Part shown: positions 1-11,257 of the stretch, piece by piece
Numbering within the stretch: position 1 is the first letter of the stretch
Layout: the number at the start of each line of letters is the position of its first letter
Assembly: GCA_963969495.1 (NCBI GenBank)
Contig: OZ018326.1
Span: forward strand, 149,821,806-149,885,805
Source of the DNA: Ceratothoa steindachneri
Lineage: Eukaryota > Arthropoda > Malacostraca > Isopoda > Cymothoidae
DNA length: 64,000 bases
Direction of reading: 5' to 3'
The notes under the pieces: model-generated
The model's input: only the letters and a program-made list of their open reading frames with translations
The model's database searches: none
What the model was told of the DNA's origin: nothing
Translations under genes and position numbers: made by a program

Positions 1-764
1 TGTTTGTATAATGATACTTTCACTATTCCAGGTTGAGGTCTTCTACTAGGAAACATGTGTTGAACAGTGTGTAGACTCTGATGATGGTATTTTCTGCAAA
101 AATTGGAAGCACGTTGTCAATTTTTTTACAAACTTTTTCCTCTGATTTTTACTTGGATGTTAAGCGCTTCAATCTTGGTCTCTCTATGCATGGCTTTCCT
201 AGAGCTCATTTATATTCTTATGGTGTTTGTCATCAAAAAGAAGGCTTTATTCAAAAAATTTTGTTGCTCTCTTTTCTTTGTCTTAGATAGGGTGTTAAAA
301 GGGATGGAAGAGTATCTTAGCTTCTCCTTTCCTAGAGCGAGATATATTTTTAATTAATTTCCACTGCTTAATCCTTTTAATGAGTAATGGAATTGCATCA
401 CAGGGATTAATTACTAATGGTTTTCTTTGGGCTACATTTTATATAGCGACTCAGAAATAACTGTAGCCCTAATATTCTGCCTTCCGGATGATATCTGAAC
501 AGCTAGCCTTGTACTTAGATATCTGCTACCTTTCATCTCTATTTATGTACTACGGTAAATTTTCTTCTTCTTGTTCTTATTTTCTAGTCCGCTCAAACGG
601 GTTTATGTTCTCAATTTCTATAGCTGTTGCCTGTGCCTGATATATCACATTATTGAATTGGCATAGGAATAGTATACTAATGTCGTCTGTCAAAGTATTA
701 TTGAAGAATTCGGGCATTACAGATTGTGGATGCCCGCCTGCGAGATTCCGCCTTCTAATTCTAA
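1..764. other. AT-rich sequence without recognised gene
   Basis: Short open frames near 81-357 overlap each other in different frames and show no family motif. I see no repeat shared with the rest of the window and no element end. Confidence 0.5.
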
Positions 765-1080
765 TTCATGTACTTGCCTAGTTTGGGGATGAAGATCATT
801 TTGGCTAGTTTATATTTGTCTTAAATGTATACGGTTTTGAAGCACGCATTGAATATTTTGTTGCCTGGTAGCTTGGTTAGTGTGAATTTGGTGAATCCAG
901 AACGACCTGGTGCTTTTTGTTGAAAGAACTTATAGATCTCTTTAGTTCTTTGATGGTAATAGTGGCCCCGAGTCTCAGATTATGATCTGCGTGAACCATC
1001 CCTTCTGTTGCTGGATTAAATTCTTCACTTTCTTTCAGTGTATGGAAAACTGGACTTCTACTGGCATCTGAAATTACACT
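765..1080 (-). pseudogene. LINE reverse-transcriptase fragment (decayed)
   Basis: Read on the minus strand, this stretch matches the RT N-terminal part of the LINE at 20-25 kb (compare 22,080-22,440). The shared series is a basic-APG motif (KAPGRSGFT here, HKAPGPSGIT there), a FNAC motif, then FIPKLGK versus FIPKPGK. At DNA level the phrases around 'agcacgcatt' and the stretch before the APG motif also align. It has stops and small indels and is only about 100 codons long. The lower edge falls just after the FIPK motif, and the upper edge fades near 1,080. It is a dead, truncated relative of the same LINE family. Confidence 0.7.
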
Positions 1081-2203
1081 GGCGGTTTCTTTCGTCTAAT
1101 ATTTTTATTCTCTGCCTCAATGAGAATTGATTATTATATATGTTAAATTTCTTCGTCAATTTTTTATAGTTATACTTCATCAAATTGTGCTGGTACAAAT
1201 TTATAAGATCCTATTTGTATTAATTCCTGTTCGCTCTATTGTAGCTCTTTATTTCTTGTACCGTTACCTTTATCGGTTTCAGGTAATTTGATAAAAATTG
1301 TAGACAGGATAAGAAAACAAGTGCTATATCAAACAAAGCAATCTATTATTATGAGAATTTGTAGACAATTAGAAAGATATATATAGTTGCGATATCATTT
1401 GAATGAACCAACATCTGTTTTTACGACTTTCTTCAGGCGAGACATGAACTATTTCCATTACTTTATGGGGAGGCTTCTTAGTGAATGACATTCCCGCCAC
1501 AACGGTTGCCGTCAATGATCTCAGTATTGTGAGAGGACCTGTTGACACCTTTCTCAGCAACGCCTTGCACGAAAAAATCACAGGGATAGCAACCTGGTAA
1601 ATTAGGAGGCATATATAATGAGGCTCAGTGGTACGGGACGTTGTTGAACAACCGCACCTATTTATTTCCTGCCTTGTCTGCGGGAGCAGATTGCTGATGT
1701 TTTCGAAAACCTTAAGTCTTTCTGTGCTACTGGGACCAACCCAGGCCAGGCCACAGTCCCCAACAATTAAATATAAATGTACGGATTAACCGTCATTATC
1801 TGGGTAAATATATGAGGGAGCGTAATGTGGCCTTATCTGATAAATACCCACATAAGCATCCGAGAGACAGAAAATTTGCTGAACATGACCGTAGGCAATT
1901 CCCCTTTATTCTCAGCCTCGTCCTACTGCCATTTCACTTTGTAAACGAGGTGCTTTGTGTATTTGAACACATTCACAACCTCCTATTAACGCTCCTTCAT
2001 ACACGAAGCCCAGTGTGTATGAGATACAGTGTTTCAATTTATTTGGCATTTACAGGAGATACTGCATATCACGTTAAATGCCAGGCCAGTTTTAATGAAA
2101 TGCCCGTGGAGGCTCCCACAAAAAAAAATCTGTTAGTGACAGAGGAGAAAAGTGCATATGTAATAAACATGTTCTGTACTAATTTTAGTGTTGTACTCTT
2201 ATA
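1081..2203. other. No confidently recognised gene
   Basis: Open frames at 1,369-1,581 (minus, 70 aa) and 1,812-2,213 (plus, 133 aa) have no motif I can name. The minus-strand frame faintly resembles the C-terminal part of a mariner/Tc1-type transposase, but I cannot align catalytic residues. The last 140 bases hold a short repeat related to the piggyBac end, listed separately. Confidence 0.4.
2064..2106 (+). repeat. Stray piggyBac-end-like sequence lacking its hairpin
   Basis: The series gcatatcacgTTAA-TGCCA-GGCC-TTTT matches the reverse complement of the 3' end of the piggyBac at 4,830-4,884, including 10 bases outside the TTAA. The palindromic TGTCACC...GGTGACA segment present in the element end is missing here. 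It may be a remnant of another element end or of the ancestral target. The match is short, so confidence is moderate. Confidence 0.5.
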
Positions 2204-2253
2204 TTTACCCTAACATATTGGCGGTCAAAATATGGTGTTAATGCCAGAAGCCA

Positions 2254-2449
2254 TGTCACCATTTATTGGTGACAGGCAATTTCTAGTACTTACATTTCTC
2301 TTTTTTGGATTTCACAATTTATTTATAAAATATATTTTATTTTTATAGTATGTATTGTCTCAAAGTTTGACAGAACATAACAAATAATGAAAATTGAGCT
2401 TCATAGAGTTAATTTACGTATGATGATATGTCACCATATATTAGTGACA
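2254..2449 (+). repeat. Left subterminal palindromes of piggyBac
   Basis: Two near-perfect palindromes of about 21 bases (2,254-2,274 and 2,429-2,449) have TGTCACCA on one side and (T)GGTGACA or AGTGACA on the other. They match the three palindromes at the right end and are plausible transposase-binding sites. That role is inferred from position and repetition only. Confidence 0.7.
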
Positions 2450-2565
2450 TTTTTTATTTTATTTTACTTAATTTTTATTTTCCTATTTTCATACATAGAA
2501 AAATAATATAAAGTATTGTATATTTTTTAATAAAAATTATTACTAATATTAAATTTGGAATAGAA

Positions 2566-4448
2566 ATGGAAGCAAATAAACGAACAGGAAAAAAAAGGAA
2601 AATCGACAAACGTGATGAGAGAAATGAAATTTCAAAACTACTGGACATTGAAGATATGGAACATTCTTTTATGGACGTATCAGATGATGATTCAGTATCT
2701 GACTCAACCTACGAACCCTTTCATGGACTCAGTGATGAGGAGGTGGACGCAGAATTGGAAAGATGTCTGGCAAACCGTGCTGTTGAAAAAGAAGAACAGA
2801 CACAAGCATTTTCAGCTCCTATATGGTCAGACTACAGAGGAAGGCAGCTGAATTTTTCATTTACTAGTGAAGAAGGAGTACAAGTAGCATTTCCTGAACC
2901 AACTACCTTGAAACCGGAATACACCATCAAACTGTTTGTTGATGACGAAGTGTTGCAAGTACTTGTCGACCAAACAAACCTTTATGCTGAGCAAGTCACT
3001 AAAAAAAGAAGAGATGATAATTCATTGACACCACATGCAAGACATAAAAAATGGCTGCCAACGACCAAAGAAGAAATTAAACCCTTTTTAGGATTGATTT
3101 TATGGATGGGGCTGGATCGAAAAGGCAGCCTTGCAGCCTACTGAAGCCAGTCACCGCTGTACAAAAGTGAAATACCTAACAAAATGCCCCGTAACAGGTT
3201 TGAGCTTTTAATAAATTGCTTTTACTTTACCAACAATGAGGAAATAGAAGAAGAGAACAGACTAGAAAAAATTCAGCCACTATTTCATGTGCTTCTTAGA
3301 AAATATAAGTCATCATATACTCCCGGAAATGAAGTCGTCATTGATGAATCACTTATCCCGTGGAGGGGACGGCTGAAGTTCCGCCAGTATACCCCCCAAA
3401 AATCTCACAAATATGGAACTAAGCTTTTTAAGCTTTGCTCAAAGAAAGGATTCACATATAACATATCAGTCTATCCAGGAAAGTCGGCAACAGGTGTAAG
3501 GGAGGTAGGACTGGCGAAACGAGCATGCCAAGACTTAATGTCTGGACTTCTCAATCAAGGTCGGACATTATTTGTAGATAATTCCTACCCAATCTATGAA
3601 CTTGCCGCTAGTTTCCTGAAACAGAAAACGCATGTTGTGGGAACTTTTAGAGCATGCAAGAAACACATGCCCAAAGAAGTAATGGAGGCAAAATTGAAGA
3701 GAGGCGAAGTAATCTCCAAAGAGGATGAAAATAGAATCATCATCCTGAAATGGAAGGACGTCAGAGATGTCAGGATTTTGTCCACTAAACACACAGCAAT
3801 CCTGGTGGAAATAACTAAGAAGCAGAGAAGCAGGCCAGGAGAAGATGAAGGAAGAAGAGAAGATGAGGGAAAAGAAGAAGAGAGTCATTAAGATAATGTA
3901 CCAGGTCCATCAATTGCAACTTCAGCAAATATTCAAAGAGCAGCTGGAAGAGTAATAGTAACATCAATTACGAAACCTGAAGCAGTCTTAGCAAATAATG
4001 AAGGTAAAACTGGTATAGATTTGTCTAATCAGATGGCGTCTTACGCAACCACATTACGAAAAGGTGTAAAGTGGTACCGTAAATTAGGGATAAAATTACT
4101 TTTAGGAATAAGTGTTGTCAATGCTCATATATTATATCAAGAGCTAAAAAACACAAAAATATCAACCAGAACATTCAGACAGGAAATCGCATTATCTTGC
4201 TTATCCATAAATACACCAGTGAAGTACAGTAAGACAGTAGTCAACACCATGTTCTTGAGTTAAATATAAATGAACGAAACAAAGAAATGTACAGATCCTG
4301 CAAGCCTTGCTATCAGAAAACCAAAAATGAACAGGGAAGAAATGCAGCGCTAAAAAGAAATATTAAGTCTAAGTACTATTGCTGTGGATGACCTAACAAT
4401 CCATATATGTGTGTAAAATGTTTTGCAGAGTTACATAAAAAGGAATAA
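2566..4448 (+). pseudogene. piggyBac transposase, inactivated
   Basis: This is a DDD-type transposase for TTAA-specific cut-and-paste transposition. The acidic N-terminal region runs from the ATG at 2,566. The three catalytic aspartates are all visible: VIDESLIPWRGRL, LFVDNSYPIYELA, and GIDLSNQMASYATTL at about 4,014-4,058. The C-terminal cysteine-rich finger (CKPCYQK, then YYCCG...PYMCVKCF) ends at the TAA at 4,446-4,448. Lesions: an in-frame TGA at 3,142-3,144 where relatives usually have tryptophan before the SPLYK-like motif; a TAA at 3,889-3,891 in a charged linker; a frameshift near 4,245; and a TGA at 4,389-4,391 where the finger expects cysteine. No intact product is expected. Relatively few lesions suggest recent inactivity. 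Confidence 0.9.
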
Positions 4449-4759
4449 AAATATGTTTTTTGATCGATGTCATTTCATTTTTTTTTTATAATGTAGAGTA
4501 GTGTACTTGATAAAAGATGGGGCTTTTCTTAACACCTATATAATTTGTTTATAAAATGTAATGTGAACTACTTATATAATATATTTGCACTTAATTTTAA
4601 ATGAAAAACTGAGAGCTTTATGTATCTGGCTGAGTTTAAAATTGAAATTTCACAGTCATCTATATGTTCCTTTCAGTTAACATTAAGAAGCCACGATCGG
4701 AAACGAAAATATTTCTCTGGGCACCGTAAGTATTCTTATACCTTAAAATATACATAGAA

Positions 4760-4864
4760 TGTCACCATATATTAGAGACGCAGCACAGATGGAGTTACAA
4801 CCGTCTCCAGTATTTGGTGACGCGGCGTAAATTGAAAATGGCCTGTCACCAATATGTGGTGACA
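4760..4864 (+). repeat. Right subterminal palindromes of piggyBac
   Basis: Three related palindromes lie at 4,760-4,780, 4,803-4,822 and 4,844-4,864. The last is TGTCACCA-atat-TGGTGACA-like and sits 6 bases from the TTAA. They share the core of the left-end palindromes. Confidence 0.7.
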
Positions 4865-4874
4865 TGGCAGTTAA

Positions 4875-6462
4875 CGTGATATGCTGTTAATTGCATAACA
4901 GGTAAACTCTTACGAAGCGTTTCAAATGTTAAGTAACCTACGTTACTCTAGTCATCAGTCCTTAGATACACTTTGAACTTTGTATTGATTTACCTGAAAT
5001 GTACTATATATAAGTGTCCTGTACAGGAAATAAAAAGCACAATGAAGAATTAGTGAAATAACATTTAGGAGCGAGCAGTTGAGTTAAAACAGGTTGGAAT
5101 AATTTTCATACTTAATAATATAAGAAGCATCTTAGGCAGATATTGATTAATTCCCCTAAAGGAGGAAAATAAAACGATGAGGCAGGTGGGTACCTGTGAG
5201 CAATATGGATTAAAAAAGTACATATTAAGATGTAATTTGTGCTTTTGGGTGAGAAAGCGTATGTCAAGGCGATTAGATTCCAGAGTGACTTAAATAGATG
5301 GGATTTAATGAGTTTGATTGTGGTATGATAGGTTTGAAAAGTGGAAGTCAGATGGAGTAGATGATAGTCAAAATGCTAAATGGGTGTAATATTTTTTATG
5401 ATGGTTGTGTATGGAAGTAAGTGTTTTTTGAGGCGATGTATTTAGGAATCTTTTGCCCAGGGGTGAATCGTTATTGGAATCGAGGCTATAACTCGTATTA
5501 CCCTAATATTATGAATGAATATTACCGTGGTAATATGCTGGATGGATTATCCTTAATATTGTGTAAATAATTGAGAGTGAACAAGTATTATTAATATTAG
5601 TGAAGTGGGAAAACTTTACTGATGAGAAAATAGTTAAAATTTAGATTTTATTTCACCTAAATGTTGTTTTCTTTAGTCGTTCCTCATGATTAGCCTTCGT
5701 TGTGAAAAGGCAATCTTTTGTTCAGAACGCCACAAATAGTCTATTTTTTTGGCTACTCTCTTACATTAACTTCTTATCTTTTTATTAATACCTCCATGCT
5801 CGTCCTTGCCTTTATATAGTTATTCACGTGGAGAGCTATATTTACTAAATAAAAGTCCCTATTTTGCATTCTTATATACGACATCGATGTTCCTGAAAAT
5901 CAAGCCGAACTGAGAAAGCTCCCAAACCTTTGAACAACTCTGTTCCTCTCGATTTAATCATCAATATTGTCTAATGCTTAGATATCCTTAAGACCAGTGA
6001 CGTTCTCTTTTTGACTGTGAATCATAAAAACCTCGCGTTAGCAAGTAAATCCGTTAACTTTCCTTACAATTTGCTTTCAGTGTGTGCAACAAAGGTAAAA
6101 ATTACAATAATGCTGAAAGATCATCGTCCCTATATCATTCAAACGAGAAAAGACTAGTCAAATTGACATCGCCCAAAGGAATGGGTTCCAGATGCCCATC
6201 AGCCCTGGAATCATGAAACAGTGAACTTGTGGCACAAGCTTCTCCCTTCGCCGACAAAAATTGTGTTAGTTAATTTTTGGCGGCGTCTCGTTGAAACAAG
6301 GAACCAAATGCAAATGGTAAACACACTCACTCTAGACTTTTTAGCATAATTCACTCTTAAATTATGTGATTGCTTTTCCTATTGGTAACAATTGCTTTTC
6401 AAACTCTATTAAATATTTTCTATTATTGACTGTTTTAAATGTTGGATTTTATTGTAAAGATA
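4875..6462. other. AT-rich sequence without recognised gene
   Basis: No open frame over 60 codons and no motif or repeat shared with the rest of the window was recognised here. Confidence 0.5.
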
Positions 6463-6538
6463 ACCTATGTACTTCATATACATAGAAAAAGAAAACTACG
6501 TAGATTACAATGAATATAGGTTTAAAACTAAAGTGGAC
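6463..6538 (+). repeat. 76-bp repeat, copy 1
   Basis: The segment from 'acctatgtac' to 'aaagtggac' is present almost unchanged, in inverted orientation, at 10,157-10,232. It directly abuts the left edge of the 1.95-kb inverted repeat arm. Confidence 0.85.
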
Positions 6539-8478
6539 CACAATATCTCTCTCTCTTTCGCTCATTTATATTTACTCCTTTTTCCTCCTAAGTTCATATT
6601 TATTTTTATGTTCCAACTTTTCTGATCTTATAAATGTGGAGAATCTTATAAGTGACGCTATCGAAAAATGTCTTTCTTATTTTCAAAGATCGCTTAATAA
6701 GCTGACGTAGAATTGACCAGTAAAGCGGATTTTATGGAGTAAAAACGAGTCAGTTTGCAATTATGCAATTTTAATAACAGCAATCTTGAACTAGTAGAGG
6801 CATTTTGAACCAGAGTCACGTTTTATTTTTTTTTAGTTTCAATATTTTACCAAAATAGCAACAAAACAAAAGGATAAACACCACAACTACTATTATTAAA
6901 ATATTCTCCCATATCTGTACAGAAAAAAATCTATATATGTATATAAATGCACTAATACATATGTGTACACGAAAAGTAGAGCTCTCCAACACATATCTGT
7001 AGCAAAAGTATTTTAAAAGCGGTAAACCTCCTTCATGGAATAGAGTACACGAAATCTAATAGAAAGATAATAAATATTAGCTTATGTCGATAACTTGCAA
7101 TAAGCCCACCAGCTCTAAATGTTCTAGGAATTGGCAACTTGGTACACAAGACCTACCCCAAGCACAAAAATTAAATACAAACCATCGACGTCACCCTACT
7201 TTTGGTAGAGGTACAAATTGCGCGGCAACTCTAGAATGGTGAACTCATCCTAAAGGGGGCTCACATTCTTGATGATCAAAACAGTTCGAAAAGTGCTCCA
7301 CTCATTGGTGCTGAGTGTCAAAAGGATGTCCAATTCAAAACCAAGTACACACGATGTGGCACCGCTGTTGTATTAGATCACCAAAACAGAGGAGGATTAA
7401 GGTGCATTTAACGCATCATTATATCCACTGTAGTCTGTCTCCAATCTTCTATTGCAGACATTGAAAGCTTCCAGGATTAGACATCCTATTCAGTGTTTTC
7501 GTAGCTAAAGGAAAAATTCCTCTCTGCCTACAAGGTCTGTGCAGTTATTCTGGTCACATCATTATCGAGCCCATTCCTTACAAATCTTCCTGTATGAGGA
7601 AATTACGATAAAAAATTAGAATATCATCTACGGCATACAGCACCCACTGTGATTTCCTTATCGCCATAAATTTACACGAAGCTCCTTGTCAAGGAGGAAG
7701 TCAATCAGGCCGTTGTTACTAATGTTATCGAAGTTCCGGTTTATTTAATCATTTAAAATAATATGTGACCATCAATGTTTTTTTAAAACTTTAACTCTTT
7801 AATCCGGATGATTAATTCCTTTTTATATCTAGTTTATTTATTGCGACTAAAACGCCTTTTTATCGATATATCGAACTTCGAAAGAATAAGCAAGTTATAT
7901 ATTTAAATGCTTTCATTAATCAACATCTATTCGTGTTGTTTATACATACATCTTAGAATTTCATAAATAATGGAACTGTTGTTAGTCTTCAAGACCAATC
8001 AGAAAGTGGTCACAGAATTCCTCATTCCTACCTCCGAGGGAGCCGCGTACGGGCCTCCACTATTCAGCAAAAAAGTCAAGATCTCTTTTTTTAAGTTATC
8101 CTCATCATGGGTTACTTGAGCCATTAATTTTTACTAGATTAAGGGCCAGGCACAAATCTTAAATAGAGTTTGCAGAAAGCTAATCTGCTGCTAAGGGATG
8201 CAGAGGTGTATTTTTTTCCATAGCTTGAGCAAGCAGCAGAAAACCAGCTCTGATAACAAAAGAAATGAGAGTGCTGAACTATTTCATATAGAATTTGGGC
8301 CCATTTAATGCTTGCTTTTTCCGTCACAGGCATTGTGTTGCACAGTATAGAGGCAGTACCACACCGACTTATAGTTGCTGCTCTATCAATAAAGGCAGAA
8401 TATCCTAAATGAAAGGGACGGCTGAGGAGTTTTTTATCGTGATTTCGCAATGGCGAGATCGACGAGAGATTCTCATGC
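6536..8478 (+). repeat. 1.95-kb inverted repeat, left arm
   Basis: The whole segment is present in reverse orientation at 44,859-46,804 with only scattered substitutions and small indels (1,943 versus 1,946 bases). One open frame inside it, 8,139-8,450 on the minus strand, is partly kept in the other arm (45,001-45,198) but is frameshifted there and has no recognisable domain. No terminal inverted repeats or target duplication were found, so it is called a repeat rather than a named transposon. It may be an unclassified non-autonomous element or a rearrangement product. Confidence 0.85.
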
Positions 8479-10156
8479 CAATTTCTAATTTGAATTCTTT
8501 AAGCCTATACCTGGAAAAGATACCTACAAATATATGTGAATACTAAAAGATACTTATACTCTAGATAAAATATAACAGTAAAACTCTAACAAATACCCCG
8601 AAGTAGAGCCAACTCTTTCAAGGACTCGAACGTAAGTTCTTGAAGAGGACCTCAGAACACAGAACACAGAAACCTATCACAAATTTAATGGAGGAATATA
8701 AAAGATCTTTTCGTATGCGGGAAGAAACAGCCTGTTTATATAATCTTTTGTGCATTAAATGTGATAAAAAGGCTCCTTGCATTTAAGGTCAACTAGGAGG
8801 CAATAAAAACGATCTGGATTAGGCGAGGTATTTTGAAACAAGTCCAAAGGAATAATTGAGGTCAATCGTCACGTTTACTTATGTTCCTGAAGAAAGTGCT
8901 ACATTCTTTTTATCATGCAGCTTGGTGCACTTCTCTGATCTCCATCGAGTAGTCAGTGTGACTAATATCAAAACGATAAATAATTGCGTAATCCCTTAAT
9001 CAAAGCGCTGATTTTATATCACCCATACATATCCGTGGATCCATTAGAATACTTTGATATAGGTTTTATTCATTAAGAAATTCAATTTTTTCCCTCTATA
9101 TTTCTCAGAAGGAATGTTAAGATCATTCCATTTTATCAAATTCTCTCTCATTACTGCCCTCATGTACTACATAAATAAAAATAATTTAAATGTACATGAC
9201 ATTATATGCATAATGGGTATTGCAGCCATAATTTCATGAAATTTGCTCACCTTTTAAAATTGCTGACTTACCAGAAAATATTGAGACGAATAGAAGAAGA
9301 CCATTATTTTCATCCTATTATAATTGTCGTAATCTTTCAAAATGACAAAAAGCCAGGAAGGTCCAATGGAAGAGTTCTGGATTTTGCAATCAATATAGAC
9401 ATGCGTGATCTCGAGGCCTAATGAAGCTCGTTTATTCGTGCATGCTCTTGAGTGTTGAATTTTCATCGCTGCAAGGTAGGTAAGAGCCATACGAGCTTAG
9501 TTTACCCCTTCCAAGGCAGCTGATTTCAACAGACATTGTATCACTATAGGATGTACATAGATAGTTTGGGAAACAACATGCAAACTCTAAACTTCGACCC
9601 TTCGCCAGACGTTCCATTCTAAAGATCTTCATAGCGCAATCTCAAACCAAGGTAAAAAAGTGCAAATGATGTATAAAATTAACTAGAATAGGAGAGTATT
9701 TTTTTGCAAATAAAAATATTTCAATATGAGCATAATTATAGTGTTTTAACTTTTATTATGCAGCATTTATACAAGAAACGAGAGGTCTTTGTCAATGAAT
9801 TTTTTATAACTCATGATTTAATTTAATACGATACAGTTGCAGTATAGGGAGCTGACTATAAACCTCTAATCATCCTATACAGGAGGTATTCGAGGAATCT
9901 AGGCAAATTCAGAAAGGTTTGGCTTCACTATTGAAGTATCCTACTTTTTCTTCTTGTGCTTCTATTTCTCTATTTATTATACTCGTTTTATTACTTAATT
10001 ACTATCTTACGCTCATTTATATTGAATGCTTTCCACTTCCGTTAGTACCCCCAATAATTTGCATGAGTTACGTACTTTGTACACATGAAATTTTACGCCG
10101 AAATTCAACACTTTTTAAAAGAAATATGGTGAAGATTCTCGTGTTGGTTTACCACT
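8479..10156. other. AT-rich sequence without recognised gene
   Basis: Open frames around 9,206-9,632 and 9,919-10,167 overlap on both strands and lack motifs. No element end was recognised. Confidence 0.45.
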
Positions 10157-10232
10157 GTCCACTTTAGTTTTAAACCCATATTCATTGTAATCTACGTAGT
10201 TTTCTTTTTCTATGTATATGAAGTACATAGGT
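10157..10232 (-). repeat. 76-bp repeat, copy 2, fused to piggyBac
   Basis: This is the reverse complement of 6,463-6,538 with about one difference. At 10,232 it joins directly to piggyBac coding sequence; the junction shares the bases 'acacc'. Confidence 0.85.
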
Positions 10233-10585
10233 GTATTCCGGATTCAAGGTAGTTAGTTCAAGAAATGCTACTTGTACTCCTTCTTCACTAGTAAATGAAA
10301 AATTCAGCTGCCTTCCTCTGTAGTCTGACCATATAGGAGCTGAAAATGCTTGTGTCTGTTCTTCTTTTTCGACAGCAAGGTTTGCCAGACATCTTTCTAA
10401 TTCTGCATTTGCCTCCTCACCACTGAGTCCATGAAAGGGTTCATAGGTTGAGTCAGATACTGAATCATCATCTGATACGTCCATAAAAGAATGTTCCATA
10501 TCTTCAATGTCCAGTTTTTGAAATTTCATTTCTCTCATCACGTTTGTCGATTTTCTTTTTTTCCTGTTCGTTTATTTGCTTTCAT
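10233..10585 (-). pseudogene. piggyBac transposase N-terminus, truncated
   Basis: The acidic N-terminal region matches copy 1, for example DIEDMEHSFMDVSDDD and YEPFHGLS. A 2-base deletion near 10,520 shifts the frame relative to copy 1, and the gene ends at the fusion with the 76-bp repeat after the PEYT residues. No catalytic residue is present. Confidence 0.85.
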
Positions 10586-10913
10586 TTCTATTCCAAATTT
10601 AATATTAGTAATAATTTTTATTAAGAAATGTACAATACTTTATAGTATTTTTCTATGTATGAAAATAGGAAAATAAAAATTAAGTAAAATAAAATAAAAA
10701 ATGTCACTAATATATGGTGACATATCATCATATGTAAATTAACTATATGAAGCTCAATTTTCATTATTTTTTATGTTTTGTCAAACTTTAAAACAATACA
10801 CACTATAAAAATAGAATATATTTTATGTATAAATTGTGAAATCCAAAAAAGAGAAATGTAAGTACTAGAAATTGCCTGTCACCAATAAATGGTGACATCG
10901 CTTCTGAGATTAA
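10233..10913 (-). mobile_element. piggyBac left-end fragment (truncated copy 2)
   Basis: This copy is inverted relative to the element at 2.2-4.9 kb. It keeps the TTAA (10,910-10,913), both left subterminal palindromes (10,877-10,897 and 10,702-10,722), the 5' leader and the first part of the transposase gene, and stops abruptly at 10,232. Similarity to copy 1 extends beyond the TTAA to about 10,967, covering 'cactaa...' opposite 2,183-2,237. Confidence 0.85.
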
Positions 10914-11257
10914 CACCATATTTTGACCGCTATTTTGTTAGGGGAAATATAAGAGTACAACACTAAGATTGTGTACCAGTTTTGGAGAACAAGGGAGAAA
11001 CCTATCAATAAAGAGCTCTCAGAAGATTCGGCTAGTTAAAATGCGTAATTGTTGAAGTCAAAGCAGCTGAGCACATTCTTACAAAAAGAATTTGAAGAGC
11101 TGTAAGCTAGCCACTATGGATGCGAAGGCTATCAGAAGAGGGTTGCATTTTCGAACGTCAGCGTCTTTGTAAGGTAGGTCAAAGGATGTGAAGAAGGGAA
11201 GGCTTGGTACATTATGTCTTAAGGGAAAAGGATTGCTGTACCTCACTTTCCTTCTCA

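Larger units (their letters stand above)
2238..4874 (+). mobile_element. piggyBac-family DNA transposon, nearly full length
   Basis: The element lies between two TTAA tetranucleotides (2,238-2,241 and 4,871-4,874), the target of the piggyBac superfamily. Just inside, the ends are imperfect inverted repeats: TGCCA...TGTCACCA on the left, and CTGCCATGTCACCA on the right when read inward. Subterminal palindromes occur on both sides. The length, about 2.6 kb, fits the family. Similarity between the two ends continues outside the TTAA (ATAT...GTTAA on both sides), and a second copy at 10.2-10.97 kb shares about 60 bases beyond the left TTAA. The true boundary could therefore be farther out, near 2,204 and 4,906. 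Confidence 0.85.

Noticed and set aside
1369..1760. Minus-strand reading with faint resemblance to a mariner/Tc1 transposase C-terminus
   Set aside because: No catalytic motif could be aligned, and the resemblance depends on choosing between two frames.
3568..3888. Long minus-strand frame inside the piggyBac gene
   Set aside because: It is the shadow of the transposase coding strand; hydrophobic composition results from the A-rich sense strand.
8139..8450. 103-codon frame in the inverted repeat arm, partly kept at 45,001-45,198
   Set aside because: The other copy is frameshifted and starts with different residues; no recognisable domain.
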